From: Sympetrum striolatum
Taxonomy: Eukaryota; Arthropoda; Insecta; Odonata; Libellulidae
Assembly: GCA_947579665.1 (NCBI GenBank)
Contig: OX388351.1
Coordinates: 1,922,001 to 1,986,000 of the forward strand
DNA: 64,000 bases
Reading direction: 5' to 3'
Position 1 is the stretch's first letter. The number at the start of each line of letters is the position of its first letter. Both the position numbers and the translations under genes were made by a program. Positions 28,511-41,985 of this stretch are shown here, in pieces. The notes under the pieces were generated by a model, which worked only from the letters and a program-made list of their open reading frames with translations, ran no database searches and had not been told where the DNA came from.

Positions 28511-30933
28511 GTTGCACGATAAGTAGAAAAATTACAGCTGCTTTGAAAATTCCTAATTTTAGTTTAAATACTTTAGATATACTAGATTAAGATGCATTTT
28601 TTTCTGTTTTCAAAAACTTAATACAGATTTTATTATATTTCTTTCCATTTTAGTTTACCAATCATAGGATACTCAGTGAAAAATTAGGGGAAGTGAGGCT
28701 TAAGTGAGACCAAGCATCAAGCGATGGACCATGATGCAAGACAAGTAGAAAAGTTACAGCTGCTTTGAAAATTCCTAAATTTAGTTTAAATACTTTCGAT
28801 ATACTAGATTAAGTTGCATTTTTTTCTGTTTTTCAGCAACTTAATATAGATTTTATTATATTCCTTTCCCATTTTAGTTTACCAATCATAGGATTCCAAA
28901 TGTAAATAAGGGGAAATGAGGCTGTAGTGAGACAAAGCATCAAGCGATGGACCATGGTGCACGATAAGTAGAAACATTACGGCTGCTTTGAATATTACTA
29001 ATTTTAGTTTAAATACTTTCGATATACTAGATTAATTTGCATTTTTTTTGTTTTTCAAAACTTAATATATATTTTATTATATTCCTTTCCAATTTTAGTT
29101 TACCAATGATAGGATTCTCAATAAAAAATAATGGGAAATGAGGCTTTAGCGAAACCATAATCAAGCATTGGACCATGGTGCACGATAAGTAGAAACATTA
29201 CAGCTGCTTTGAAAATTCCTAATCATAGTTTTAATACATTCGATATACTAGATTAAGTTGCATTTTATTCGGTTTTTCAACAACTAAATATAGATTTTAT
29301 TATATGCCTTTCCCATTTTAATTTACCAATCATAGGATTCTCAATGAAAAATAGGGGGAAATGTGGCTTTAGTGAGACAAAGCATCAATCGATTTACCAT
29401 GGTGCACGATAAATAGAAAAATTACAGCTGCTTTGAAAATTCCTAATTTTAGTTTAAATACTTTCGATATACTAGATTAAGTTGCATTTTTTTCGGTTAT
29501 TCAACAACTTAATATAGATTTTATTATATTCCTTTCCCATTTTAGTTTAACAATCATAGGATTCGAAATGAAAAATAAGGGGAAATGAGGGTTTAGTGAG
29601 ACCAAGCATCAAGCGATGGACCATGGTGCACGATAAGTAGAAACATAACGGCTGCTTTGAAAATTCCTAATTTTAGTTTAAATACTTTTGATATACAAGA
29701 TTCAGTAGCTTTTTTTTCGGTTTTTCAACAACTTAATATATATTTTATTATATTCCTTTCCCAGTTTAGTTTACCAATCATAGGATTCTCAATGAAAAAT
29801 AGGGAGAAATGTAGCTTTAGTGAGACCAAGCATCAAGCGATGGACCATGGAGCACGGTAAGTAGAAAAACTACAGATGCTTTGAAAATTCCTAATGTTAG
29901 TTTAAATACTTTCGATATACTAGATTAAGTTGCCTTTTTTTCGGTTTTTCAACAATTTCATATAGATTTTATTATATTCCTTTCCCATTTTAGTTTACCA
30001 ATCATAGGATTCCAAATGAAGAATAAAGGGAAATGAGGCTTTAAGTTGACCAAGCATCAAGCGATGGACCATGGAGCACGGTAAGTAGAAAAACTACAGA
30101 TGCTTTGAAAATTCCTAATGTTAGTTTAAATACTTTCGATATACTAGATTAAGTTGCCTTTTTTTCGGTTTTTCTACAACTTAATATAGATTTTATTATA
30201 TTCCTTTCCCATTTTAGTTTACCAATCATAGGATTCCAAATGTAAATTAGGGGAAATGAGTCTGTAGTGAAACCAAGCATCAAGCGATGGACCATGGTGC
30301 ACGATAAGTAGAAACATTACGGCTGCTTTGAATATTACTAATTTTAGTTTAAATACTTTCGATATACTAGATTAAGTTGCATTTTTTTCGGTTTTTCAAC
30401 AACTTAATATATATTTTATTTATTCCTTTCACTTTTTATTTTACCAATCATAGGATTCTCAATGAAAAATAAGGGGAAATGAGGCTTTAGTGAGACCAAG
30501 CATCAAGCGATGGACCATGGTGCACGATAAGTAGAAACATTACAGCTGCTCTGAAAATTCCTAATTTTGGTTTAAATACTTTCGATATACTAGATTAAGT
30601 TGCATTTTTTTCCGGTTTTTCAACAACTTAATATAGATTTTATTATATTCCTTTCCCATTTTAGTTTACCAATCATAGGATTTTTTATGAAAAATAAGGG
30701 GAAAAGAGGCTTTAGTGAGACCAAGCATCAAGCGATGGACCATGTTGCACGATAGGTAGAAAAATTACAGCTGCTTTGAATATTCCTAATTTTAGTTTAA
30801 ATACTTTAGATATACTAGATTAAGATGCATTTTTTTCTGTTTTCAAAAACTTAATAAAGATTTTATTATATTTCTTTCCATTTTAGTTTACCAATCATAG
30901 GATACTCAGTGAAAAATTAGGGGAAGTGAGGCT
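28508..30933. repeat. Higher-order satellite block C (third, shortened copy)
   Basis: This region matches block B at an offset of 6,252 bp until about 30,790. It then matches at 4,464 bp through the diagnostic ttgcacgataggtag variant at 30,745. It is therefore a copy that kept only one of the two 1,788-bp subunits. At about 30,933 it switches to the segment shared with 27,150-28,510. Confidence 0.88.
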
Positions 30934-30943
30934 TTAGTGAGAC

Positions 30944-32304
30944 CAAGCATCAAGCGATGGACCATTGTGCATGGTAGGTAGAAACATTACGGCTGCTTTG
31001 AAAATTCCTAATTTTAGTTTAAATACTTTCGATATAATAGATTAAGTTGCATTTTTTCGGTTTTTCAACAACTTAATATAGATTTTATTATATTCCTTTC
31101 CAATTTTAGTTTACCAATTATAGGATTCCAAATGTTAATAAGGGGAAATGATGCTGTAGTGAGACCAAGCATCAAGCGATGGACCATGGTGCACGATAAG
31201 TAGAAACATTACGGCTGCTTTGAATATTACTAATTTTTGTTTAAATACTTTCGATATACTAGATTAAGTTGCATTTTTTTCGGTTTTTCAACAACTTAAT
31301 ATATATTTTATTATATTCCTTTCACTTTTTATTTTACCAATCATAGGATTCTCAATGAAAAATAAGGGGAAATGAGGCTTTAGTGAGACAAAGTTTCAAG
31401 CGATGGACCATGGTGCACGATAAGTAGAAACATTACAGCTGCTTTGAAAATTCCTAATTTTAGTTTAAATACTTTCGATATACTAGATTAAGTTGCATTT
31501 TTTTCTGTTTTTCAACAACTTAATATATATTTTATTTTATTCCTTTCACATTTTATTTTACCAATCATAGGATTCTCAATGAAAATTAAGGGGAAATGAG
31601 GCTTTAGTGAGACCAAGCATCAAGCGATGGACCATGGTGCACGATAAGTAGAAACATTACAGCTGCTTTTAAAATTCCAAATTTTAGTTTAAATACTTTC
31701 GATATACTAGATTAATTTTCATTTTTTTTGTTTTTCAACAACTTAATATATATTTTATTATATTCCTTTCCAATTTTAGTTTACCAATGATAGGATTCTC
31801 AATAAAAAATAATGGGAAATGAGGCTTTAGCGAAACCATAATCAAGCGATGGACCATGGTTCACGATAAGTAGAAACATTACAGCTGCTTTGAAAATTCC
31901 TAATTATAGTTTTAATACTTTCGATATACTAGATTAAGTTGCATTTTATTCGGTTTTTCAACAACTAAATATAGATTTTATTATATGCCTTTCCCATTTT
32001 AATTTACCAATCATAGAATTCTCAATGAAAAATAGGGGGAAATGTGGCTTTAGTGAGACCAAGCATCAAGCGATGGACCATGGTTCACGATAAGTAGAAA
32101 CATTACAGCTGCTTTTAAAATTCCAAATTTTAGTTTAAATACTTTCGATATACTAGATTAATTTTCATTTTTTTTGTTTTTCAACAACTTAATATATATT
32201 TTATTATATTCCTTTCCAATTTTAGTTTACCAATGATAGGATTCTCAATGAAAATTAAGGGGAAATGAGGCTTTAGTGAGACCAAGCATCAAGCGATGGA
32301 CCAT
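30944..32304. repeat. Satellite segment duplicated at +3,794 bp (copy 2)
   Basis: This is the counterpart of 27,150-28,510, with anchors 27,171/30,965 and 28,441/32,235. Its end overlaps the local short-period amplification that runs to about 32,950. Confidence 0.88.
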
Positions 32305-32960
32305 GGTTCACGATAAGTAGAAACATTACAGCTGCTTTTAAAATTCCAAATTTTAGTTTAAATACTTTCGATATACTAGATTAATTTTCATTTTTTTTGT
32401 TTTTCAACAACTTAATATATATTTTATTATATTCCTTTCCAATTTTAGTTTACCAATGATAGGATTCTCAATAAAAAATAATGGGAAATGAGGCTTTAGC
32501 GAAACCATAATCAAGCGATGGACCATGGTTCACGATAAGTAGAAACATTACAGCTGCTTTGAAAATTCCTAATTATAGTTTTAATACTTTCGATATACTA
32601 GATTAAGTTGCATTTTATTCGGTTTTTCAACAACTAAATATAGATTTTATTATATGCCTTTCCCATTTTAATTTACCAATCATAGAATTCTCAATGAAAA
32701 ATAGGGGGAAATGTGGCTTTAGTGAGACCAAGCATCAATCGATGGACCATGGTTCACGATAAGTAGAAACATTACAGCTGCTTTTAAAATTCCAAATTTT
32801 AGTTTAAATACTTTCGATATACTAGATTAATTTTCATTTTTTTTGTTTTTCAACAACTTAATATATATTTTATTATATTCCTTTCCAATTTTAGTTTACC
32901 AATGATAGGATTCTCAATAAAAAATAATGGGAAATGAGGCTTTAGCGAAACCATAATCAA
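31640..32960. repeat. Short-period higher-order amplification (2- and 3-monomer units)
   Basis: The variant tctcaataaaaaataatggg appears at 31,796, 32,465 and 32,911. The spacings are 669 bp (three monomers) and 446 bp (two monomers). The intervening monomers alternate between two types, one with tcatttttttttgtttttc and one with gcattttattcggtttttc. Near-identity of the copies suggests recent local exchange. Confidence 0.85.
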
Positions 32961-34299
32961 GCGATGGACCATGGTGCACGATCAGTGGAAACATTACAGA
33001 TGCTTTGAAAATTCCTAATTTTAGCTTAAATACTTTCGATATACTAGATTAAGTGTCATTTTTTACGGTTTTTCAACTACTTAATATAGATTTTATTATA
33101 TTCCTTTCCTATTTTAGTTTACCAATTATAGGATTCTCAATGAAAAATAAGGGGAAATGTAGCTTTAGTGAGACGAAGCATCCAGCGATGGACCATGGTG
33201 CAAGATAAGTAAAAACATTTCAGATGCTTTGAAAATTCCTAATTTTAGATTAAATACTTTTGATATACTAGATTAAGTTGCATTTTTTTCTTTTTTTCAA
33301 CAACTTAATATAAATTTTATTATATTCATTTCCCATTTTAGTTTACCAATCATAGGATTCTCAATGAAAAATAAGTGGATATGAGGCTTTAGTGAGACCA
33401 AGCATCAAGCGATGGACCATTGTGCATGGTAAGTAGAAACATTACGGCTGCTTTGAAAATTCGTAATTTTATTTTAAATACTTTCGATATACTATATTAA
33501 GTTGCATTTTTTTTGGTTTTTCAACAACTTAATATATATTTTATTATATTCCTTTCCAATTTTAGTTTACCAATCATAGGATTCTCAATGAAAAATAAGG
33601 GGAAATGAGGCTTTAGTGAGACCAAGCATCAAGCGACGGACCATGGTGCACGATAAGTAGAAACATTACAGCTGCTTTAAATATTCCTAATTTTAGTTTA
33701 AATACTTTCGATATACTAGATTAAGTTGCAATTTTTTCTGTTTTTCAACAAGTTAATATATATTTTATTTTATGCCTTTCCCATTTTAGTGTACCAATCA
33801 AAGGATTCTCAATGAAATATAAGGGGAAATGAGGCTTTATTGAGACCAAGCATCAAGCGGATGACCATGGTGCACGATAAGTCATAACACTACAGCTGCT
33901 TTAAAAATTCCTAATGTTATTTTAAATACTTCCGATATACTAGATTAAGTTGCATTTTTTTCGGTTTTTCAACAACTTTATATATATTTTATTATATTCC
34001 TTTCCCATTTTAGTTTACCAATCATAGAATTCTCAATGAAAAATAAGTGGAAATGAGGTTTTAGTGAGACCAAGCATCAAGCGACGGACCATTGTGCACG
34101 ATAAGTATAACATTACAGCTGCTTTGAAAATTCCTAATTTTAGCTTAAATACTTTCGATATACTATATTAAGTTGCATTTTTTTTGGTTATTCAACAACT
34201 TAAAATATATTTTATTAAATTCCTTTCCCATTAAGATTTACCAATCATAGGATTCAAAATGAAGAATAAGGGGAAATGAGGCTTTAGTGAGACCAAGCA

Positions 34300-36430
34300 T
34301 CAAGCGATGGACCATGGTGCACGGTAAGTAGAAACATTACGGCTGCTTTGAAAATTCCTAATTTTAGTTTAAATACTTTCGATATACTAGATTAAGTTGC
34401 ATTATTTTCGGTTTTTCAACAACTTAATATATATTTTATTATATTCCTTTCCCATTTTATTTTACCAATCATAGGATTCTCAAAGAAAAATAAGGGGAAA
34501 TGAGGCTTTAGTGAGGCCAAGCATCAAGCGATGGACCATGGTTCACGATAAGTAGAAACATTACAGCTGCTTTGAAAATTCCTAATTTTAGTTTAAATAC
34601 TTTCGATATACTAGATTAAGTTGCATTTTTTTGGTTTTTCAACAACTTAAAATATATTTTATTAAATTCCTTTCCCATTAAGGTTTACCAATCATAGGAT
34701 TCAAAATGAAGAATAAGGGGAAATGAGGCTTTAGTGAGACCAAGCATCAAGCGATGGACCATGGTGCACGGAAAGTAGAAACATTACCTCTGATTTGAAA
34801 ATTCTTAATTTTAGTTTAAATACTTATGATATACTAGATTAAGTTGCATTTTTTTCGGTCTTTCAACAACTTAATATAGATATTATTATATATTCCTTTC
34901 CCATTTTAGTTTACCAATCATAGGATTCTCAATGAAAAATAGGGGGAAATGAGGCATAGAGACCAAGCATCAAGCGATGGACCATGGTGCATGATAAGTA
35001 GAAACATTACAGCTTCTTTGAAAATTCCTAATTTTTGTTAAAATACTTTCGATATACTAGATTAAGTTGCATTATTTTCGGTTTTTCAACAACTTAATAT
35101 ATATTTTATTATATTCCTTTCCCATTTTATTTTACCAATCATAGGATTCTCAATGAAAAATAAAAGGAAATGAGGCTTTAGTGAGACCAAGCATCAAGCG
35201 ATGGACCATGGTTCACGATAAGTAGAAACATTACAGCTGCTTTGAAAATTCTTAATTTTAGTTTAAATATCTTCGATATACTAGAATAAGTTGCATTTTT
35301 TTCGGTTTTTCAACAACTTAATATAGATTTCATTATATTCCTTTCCCATTTTAGTTTACCAATCATATGATTCTCAATGAAAAATAAGTGGATATGAGGA
35401 TTTAGTGAGACCAAGCATCAAGCGATGGACCATTGTGCACGGTAAGTAGAAACATTACGGCTGCTTTGAAAATTCCTAATTTTAGTTTAAATACTTTCGA
35501 TACACTAGATTAGGTTGCTTTTTTTTCGGTTTTTCCACAACTTAATATATATTTTATTATATTGCTCTCCCATTTTAGTTTACCAATCATAGGATTCTCA
35601 ATGAAAAATAAGGGGAAATGAGGCTTTAGTGAGACCAAGCATCAACCGATGGACCATTGTGCATGGTAGGTAGAAACATTACGGCTGCTTTGAAAATTCC
35701 TAATTTTAATTTCAATACTTTCGATATACTAGATTAAGTTGCATTATTTTCGGTTTTTCAACAACTTAATATATATTTTATTATATTCCTTTCCCATTTT
35801 ATTTTACCAATCATAGGATTCTCAAAGAAAAATAAGGGGAAATGAGGCTTTAGTGAGACCAAGCATCAAGTGATGGACCATGGTTCACGATAAGTAGAAA
35901 CATTACAGCTGCTTTGAAAATTCCTAATTTTAGTTTAAATACTTTCGATATACTAGATAAAGTTGCATTTTTTTGGTTTTTCAACAACTTAAAATATATT
36001 TTATTAAATTCCTTTCCCATTAAGGTTTACCAATCATAGGATTCAAAATGAAGAATAAGGCGAAATGAGGCTTTAGTGAGACCAAGCATCAAGCGATGGA
36101 CCATGGTGCACAGTAAGTAGAAACATTACGGCTGCTTTGAAAATTCTAAATTTTAGTTTAAATACTTATGATATACTAGATTAAGTTGCATTTTCTTCGG
36201 TCTTTCAACAACTTAATATAGATTTTATTATATTCCTTTCCCATTTTAGTTTACCAATCATAGGATTCTCAATGAAAAATAGGGGGAAATGAGGCATAGA
36301 GACCAAGCATTAAGCGATGGACCATGGTGCATGATAAGTAGAAACATTACAGCTTCTTTGAAAATTCCTAATTTTTGTTTAAATACTTTCGATATACTAG
36401 ATTAAGTTGCATTATTTTCCGTTTTTCAAC
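34300..36430. repeat. Six-monomer higher-order unit, two copies (about 1,340 bp)
   Basis: Private variants recur at a fixed distance. The sequence aggtttaccaatcataggat followed by tcaaaatgaa is at 34,681 and 36,023. A monomer with a deletion giving gaggcatagagaccaagc is at 34,951 and 36,291. The offset changes from 1,342 to 1,340 bp because copy 1 has an extra TA near 34,890. Confidence 0.85.
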
Positions 36431-37879
36431 AACTTAATATATATTTTATTATATTCCTTTCCCATTTTAGTTTACCAATCATAGGATTCTCAATGAAAAA
36501 TAAGGGGAAATGAGGCTTTAGTGAGACCAAGCATCAAGCGATGGACCGTGGTGCACGATAAGTAGAAACATTACAGCTGCTTTGAAAATTCCTAATTTTA
36601 GCTTAAATACTTTCGATATACTAGATTAAGTGTCATTTTTTACGGTTTTTCAACTACTTAATATAGATTTTTTTATATTCCTTTCCTATTTTAGTTTACC
36701 AATTATAGGATTCTCAATGAAAAATAAGGGGAAATGTGGCTTTAGTGAGACGAAGCATCCAGCGATGGACCATGGTGCAAGATAAGTAAAAACATTTCAG
36801 GTGCTTTGAAAATTCATAATTTTAGCTTAAATACTTTCGATATACTATATTAAGTTGCATTTTTTTTGGTTTTTCAACAACTTAATATATATTTTATTAT
36901 ATTCCTTTCCAATTTTAGTTTACCAATCATAGGATTCTCAATGAAAAATAAGGGGAAATGAGGCGTTAGTGAAACCAAGCATCAAGCGATGGACCGTGGT
37001 GCACGTTAAGTACAAACATTACAGCTGCTTTGAAAATTCCTAATTATAGTTTTTAAACTTTCGATATACTAGATTAGGTTGCATTTTATTCGGTTTTTCA
37101 ACAACTTAATCTAGATTTTATTATATTCCTTTCCCATTTTAGTTTACCAATCATAGGATTCTCAATGAAATATAAGGGGAAATGAGGCTTTAGTGAGACC
37201 AAGCATCAAGCGATGGACCATGGTGCACGATAAGTAGAAACACTACAGCTGCTTTGAAAATTCCTAATGTTAGTTGAAATACTTTCGATATACTAGATTA
37301 AGTTGCATTGTTTTCGGTTTTTCAACAACTTAATATATATTTTATTATATTCCTTTCCCATTATAGTTTACCAATCATTGGATTCTCAATGAAAAATGAG
37401 TGGAAATGAGGCTTTAGTGAGACCAAGCATCAAGCGACGGACCATGGTGCACGATAAGTGGAAACATTACAGCTGCTTTGAATATTCCTAATTTTAGTTT
37501 AAATACTTTCGATATACCAGATTAAGTTGCATTTTTTTCTGTTTTTTTACAAGTTAATATATATTTCATTTTATGCCTTTCCCATTTTAGTGTACCAATC
37601 ATAGGATTCTCAATGAAGAATAAGGGGAAATGAGGCTTTAGTGAGACCAAGCATCAAGCGACGGACCATGGTGCACGATAAGTAGAAACATTACAGCTGC
37701 TTTGAATATTCCTAATTTTAGTTTAAATACTTTCGATATACTAGATTAAGATGCATTTATTTCTGTTTTTCAACAAGTTAATATATATTTTATTTTATGC
37801 CTTTCCCATTTTAGTGTACCAATCATAGGATTCTCAATGAAGAATAAGGGGAAATGAGGCTTTAGTGAGACCAAGCATC

Positions 37880-40180
37880 AAGCGACGGACCATGGTGCAC
37901 GATAAGTCATAACACTACAGCTGCTTTAAAAATTCCTAATGTTATTTTAAATACTTCCGATATACTAGATTAAGTTGCAATTTTCGGTTTTTCAACAACT
38001 TAATATATATTTTATTATATTCCTTTCCCATTTTAGTTTACCAATCATAGGATTCTCAATGAAAAATAAGGGGAAATGAGGCTTTAGTGAGACCGAGCAT
38101 CAAGCGATGGAACATGGTGCACGGTAAGCAGAAACATTACAGCTTCTTTGAAAATTCCTAATTTTAGTTTTAATACTTTCGATATACTAGATTAAGTTGC
38201 ATTTTTTCGGTTTTTCAACAACTTAATATAGATTTTATTATATTCCTTTCCCATTTTAGTTTACCAATCATAGCATTCTCAATGAAAAATAAGGAGAAAT
38301 GAGGCTTTAGTGAGACAAAGCATCAAGCGGTGGACCATGGTGCACGATAAGTAGAAACATTACAGATGCATTGAAAATTCCTAATTTTATTTTAAATACT
38401 TTGGATTTACTAGATTAAGTTGCATTTTTTTCGGTTTTTCAACAACTTAATATAGATTTTATTATATTCCTTTCCCATTTTAGTTTACCAATCAGAGGAT
38501 TCTCAATGAAAAATAGGGGGAAATGAGGCTTTAGTGAGACAAAGCATCAAGCGATGGACCATGGTGCACGATAAGTAGAAGCATTACAGTTGCTTTGAAA
38601 ATTCCTAATTTTAGTTTAAATACTTTCGATATACTAGATTAAGTTGCATTTTTTTCGGTTTTTCAACAACTTAATATATATTTTATTATATTCCTTTCCC
38701 ATTTTAGTTTACACATCATAGGATTCTCAATGAAAAATAAGGGGAAATGAGGCTTTTGTGAGACCAAGCATCAAGCGATGGACCATGGTTCACGATATGT
38801 AAAAACATTACAGCTGCTTTGAAAATTCCTAATTTTAGTTTTTATACTTTCGATATACTCGATTAAGTTGCATTTTTTTCGGTTTTTCAACAACTTAATA
38901 CAGATTTTATAATATTCCTTTCCCATTTTAGTTTACCAAGCATAGGATTCTCAATGAAAAATAAGGGGAAATGAGGCTTTAGTGGGAACACGCATCAAGC
39001 AATGGAGCTTGGTGCACGATAAGTAGAAACACTACGGCTGCTTTTAAAATTCCTAATTTTAATATAATTCTTTCGATTTACTAGATTAAGTTCAATTTTT
39101 TTCGTTTTTTAACAACTTAATATAGATTTTATTATATTCTACTCCCATTTTAGGTTACCAATCATTGGATTCTCAATTAATAAAAGGGTAAATTATGTTT
39201 TAGTGAGACCAAGCATCAAGCGGATGACCATGGTGCACGATAAGTCATAACACTACAGCTGCTTTAAAAATTCCTAATGTTATTTTAAATACTTCCGATA
39301 TACTAGATTAAGTTGCATTTTTTTCGGTTTTTCAACAACTTAATATATATTTTATTATATTCCTTTCCCATTTTAGTTTACCAATCATAGGATTCTCAAT
39401 GAAAAATAAGGGGAAATGAGGCTTTAGTGAGACCGAGCATCAAGCGATGGAACATGGTGCACGGTAAGCAGAAACATTACAGCTTCTTTGAAAATTCCTA
39501 ATTTTAGTTTAAATACTTTGGATTTACTAGATTAAGTTGCATTTTTTTCGGTTTTTCAACAACTTAATATAGATTTTATTATATTCCTTTCCCATTTTAG
39601 TTTACCAATCAGAGGATTCTCAATGAAGAATAGGGGGAAATGAGGCTTTAGTGAGACAAAGCATCAAGCGATGGACCATGGTGCACGATAAGTAGAAGCA
39701 TTACAGTTGCTTTGAAAATTCCTAATTTTAGTTTAAATACTTTCGATATACTAGATTAAGTTGCATTTTTTTCGGTTTTTCAACAACTTAATATATATTT
39801 TATTATATTCCTTTCCCATTTTAGTTTACACATCATAGGATTCTCAATGAAAAATAAGGGGAAATGAGGCTTTAGTGGGAACACGCATCAAGCAATGGAG
39901 CTTGGTGCACGATAAGTAGAAACACTGCGGCTGCTTTTAAAATTCCTAATTTTAATATAATTCTTTCGATTTACTAGATTAAGTTCTATTTTTTTCGTTT
40001 TTTAACAACTTAATATAGATTTTATTATATTCTACTCCCATTTTAGGTTACCAATCATTGGATTCTCAATTAATAAAAGGGTAAATTAGGTTTTAGTGAG
40101 ACCAAGCATCAAGTGATGGACCATGGTTCACGATAAGTAGAAACATTACAGCTGCTTTCAAAATTCCTAATTTTAGTTTA
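37880..40180. repeat. Distal six- and five-monomer duplications with one lost monomer
   Basis: Variants near 38,091 (gaccgagcat, gtaagcagaaac) recur at 39,431 (offset 1,340). Those at 38,401 (ttggatttactag) recur at 39,519 (offset 1,118). The more diverged monomer at 38,982 (gtgggaacacgcatc) recurs at 39,875 (offset 893). The drop from 1,118 to 893 bp means one whole monomer is absent from the second copy. Confidence 0.82.
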
Positions 40181-40267
40181 AATACTTTAGATATATTAGA
40201 TTAATTTGCATTTTTTTGTTTTTTAACAACTTAATATAGATTTTATTATATTCCTTTCCCATTTTAG

Positions 40268-40665
40268 ATTAAAACACATTAGATTTTCATCCCAAAAGAA
40301 AAATAGCGCAATTAGGCTTTAGAGAGTCCAAGGATTTAGCGATGGAGCATTGTGCACGATAAGTAGAAACCTAAAGCACTATTTTTAAAATCCATATTTT
40401 ATTTTGAAATGTGTTCGATATATTCGATCTAGTTTGATTTTTGTCGATTTTTTTACAATTTATTCTCAATTATTTAATCTTCTTCTCCCATTTAAGATAA
40501 AACCCATAGGATTCCCTGTGTGAAATAAAAGGTGCCCAATGTGCCTTTGGCGAGACCAAGCATGCAGCTTGGAATACGATAAATAAAGACATAAGGCAAT
40601 GTTATAAAATTTCCTAATTTTTTTTTAATGTTTTTAATGTAAGATATAGTTGATTTTTTTCCAAC
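40268..40665. repeat. Two degenerate edge monomers of the satellite
   Basis: After 40,267 the landmarks are still recognisable but heavily altered. Examples are gatggagcattgtgcacgat (near 40,341), aaaacccataggattcc (near 40,498) and gcgagaccaagcatgcagc (near 40,550). The second degenerate monomer is worse than the first, and similarity vanishes near 40,665. Array edges often carry the most diverged monomers because they are least homogenised by unequal exchange. Confidence 0.88.
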
Positions 40666-41985
40666 CCTATGTGGTAAAGAGATTTTAATTTATTTGCAAG
40701 AATGTAGATTTAGAATGTAGATATCCAGATTTCAATGAAAATAGATATTTTGGAGTCCATAGTTTTCGTTTTCGCAATTTTCCCAAACATGTTTGTGTGT
40801 GTGTGACTTTCTGTCTGTATGTCTTAAAATTTTTCGAGGCGCTCCATCTTTATAAGTAATTTTCCAATCGTTTCCAAAATTCATATCAAGTCATTTCCTA
40901 ATGACGTTAGGATTACTTTAGATTTTACTTCGGTTTATCTGGAACCAACTTTCTTTTCTTAAATATTTCTCTCAGAATGCAATGTAGGTATATACTATTC
41001 TTTGCAGTAGTTGTAGATAATGTACTTTACTGCAATTTTTGTATGAAACTTTATTTTGGTAACACTGGTACTTTAGGAGTTATTCTTTAATAATCGTTAA
41101 CCGGATGTCGTTGTTTATTCAGAAATTTGAAGATTTTCATATATATCTCTGTCAGAATGCAATGAAGATATATACAATTATTTTCAAACGTTATAGATAA
41201 TTTATTTTATTACAACTTTTATTTGAAACATTTTCCTGTATCACTCATTTTTTGGGAGTTATTTATCTGTTATACTTGACAAAATTGTCATAAAATCTCA
41301 ATCTATATTCTTGATATTGTTTAAATATTGTGAGAGATGGATGTCATTTAGAGAATTTATGGCAAAATAATTCTCAAAAATCCAAAAGCTAGTTTCTATG
41401 GTTGATGGCATGTGCTGATATCATTACCTATTAATTTTAACTGGCTAGCAATTAGATAGGTCAAACCTAGAACAGATTTGCTAAGAAATAGTCAATTATT
41501 ATAACATTTACATTCTTTTGATTCACTTCAATGTATCGTGTACTTAAGAGAACTATCTGATACTAATTATTGCGTTTATTCTTTTATAGGTGAGAGAAGC
41601 ACCTGAAACCTCCTGAATGGGATCTGATTTTGTGAGTACTTCAAGTCTTTTATTATAAACTCAACAAAGCTTTCAAGCTTCATAATTAGCAAATTTACTC
41701 CACTTACCACCAATATTGAGGCAACCTCTCTAACTGTGATAATAGTGTTTTGAGATCACACTAAAATCTAAGAAATTAGAGCAGCAAAATATATCCTTAA
41801 ATCTCTTATATAAATTTCATTTGGCTTTTTCTATGAAGAGTGGTATTGATATACTACTCATTGTAGCATGGTCTGATTTCTCCAGAACAAATTATCATTG
41901 ATTGCTGCCACTTTAACTTTAATACATAGCACATAATTTACCGTGCCTGTAGTTTAAAAAAAGTGCAATTATATGTAATAACCAC
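40666..41985. other. A+T-rich unique DNA next to the satellite, with an old tandem repeat
   Basis: No gene is supported here. Two diverged copies of a segment beginning tcagaatgcaatg occur at 40,972 and 41,152 (period 180 bp). They share the order tatatac, gttgtagataat or gttatagataat, tttactgcaattttt or tttattacaactttt, gaaac, and ggagttatt, up to about 41,095 and 41,272. A short TG run sits near 40,793. The repeat is far more diverged than the satellite and is probably an old mobile-element remnant. Confidence 0.6.

Larger units (their letters stand above)
1..40267. repeat. 223-bp satellite DNA array, about 180 head-to-tail monomers
   Basis: Every monomer carries the same landmarks in the same order: gatggaccatggtgcac, a purine stretch, acagctgctttgaaaattcc, agtttaaatactttcgat, a T-run followed by cggtttttcaacaac, then tttagtttaccaatcatagg. 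Successive copies of the first landmark at 124, 345, 568 and 789 give periods of 221-223 bp. All monomers read in one direction and I saw no inversion or foreign insertion. Most differ by point changes and 1-3 bp indels. The array starts left of the window, so its full size is unknown. Satellites of this size are typical of heterochromatin or centromeric regions, but nothing here proves such a location. Short reading frames of about 67 codons recur only because the monomers recur. Confidence 0.97.

Noticed and set aside
17134..29860. Five nearly identical 67-codon frames in the satellite (17,134; 18,922; 23,405; 25,193; 29,657)
   Set aside because: They recur only because the higher-order blocks recur. 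Most monomers break the same frame with stops, and the composition is that of the A+T-rich repeat.
1..40267. Possible CRISPR-like or spaced-repeat array
   Set aside because: Monomers are contiguous with no unique spacers between conserved repeats, which is satellite organisation.
1..40267. Hammerhead ribozyme or CENP-B-box-like site in the satellite monomer
   Set aside because: Neither strand has a ctgannga core followed by gaaa at suitable spacing. The ttcg in ctttcgatatactag lacks the following cggg of a CENP-B box.
41590..41631. Possible 42-bp micro-exon (tattcttttatag before it, gtgagtac after it)
   Set aside because: The splice-like signals are good, but the 42 bp carry stops in useful frames and there is no neighbouring coding evidence.
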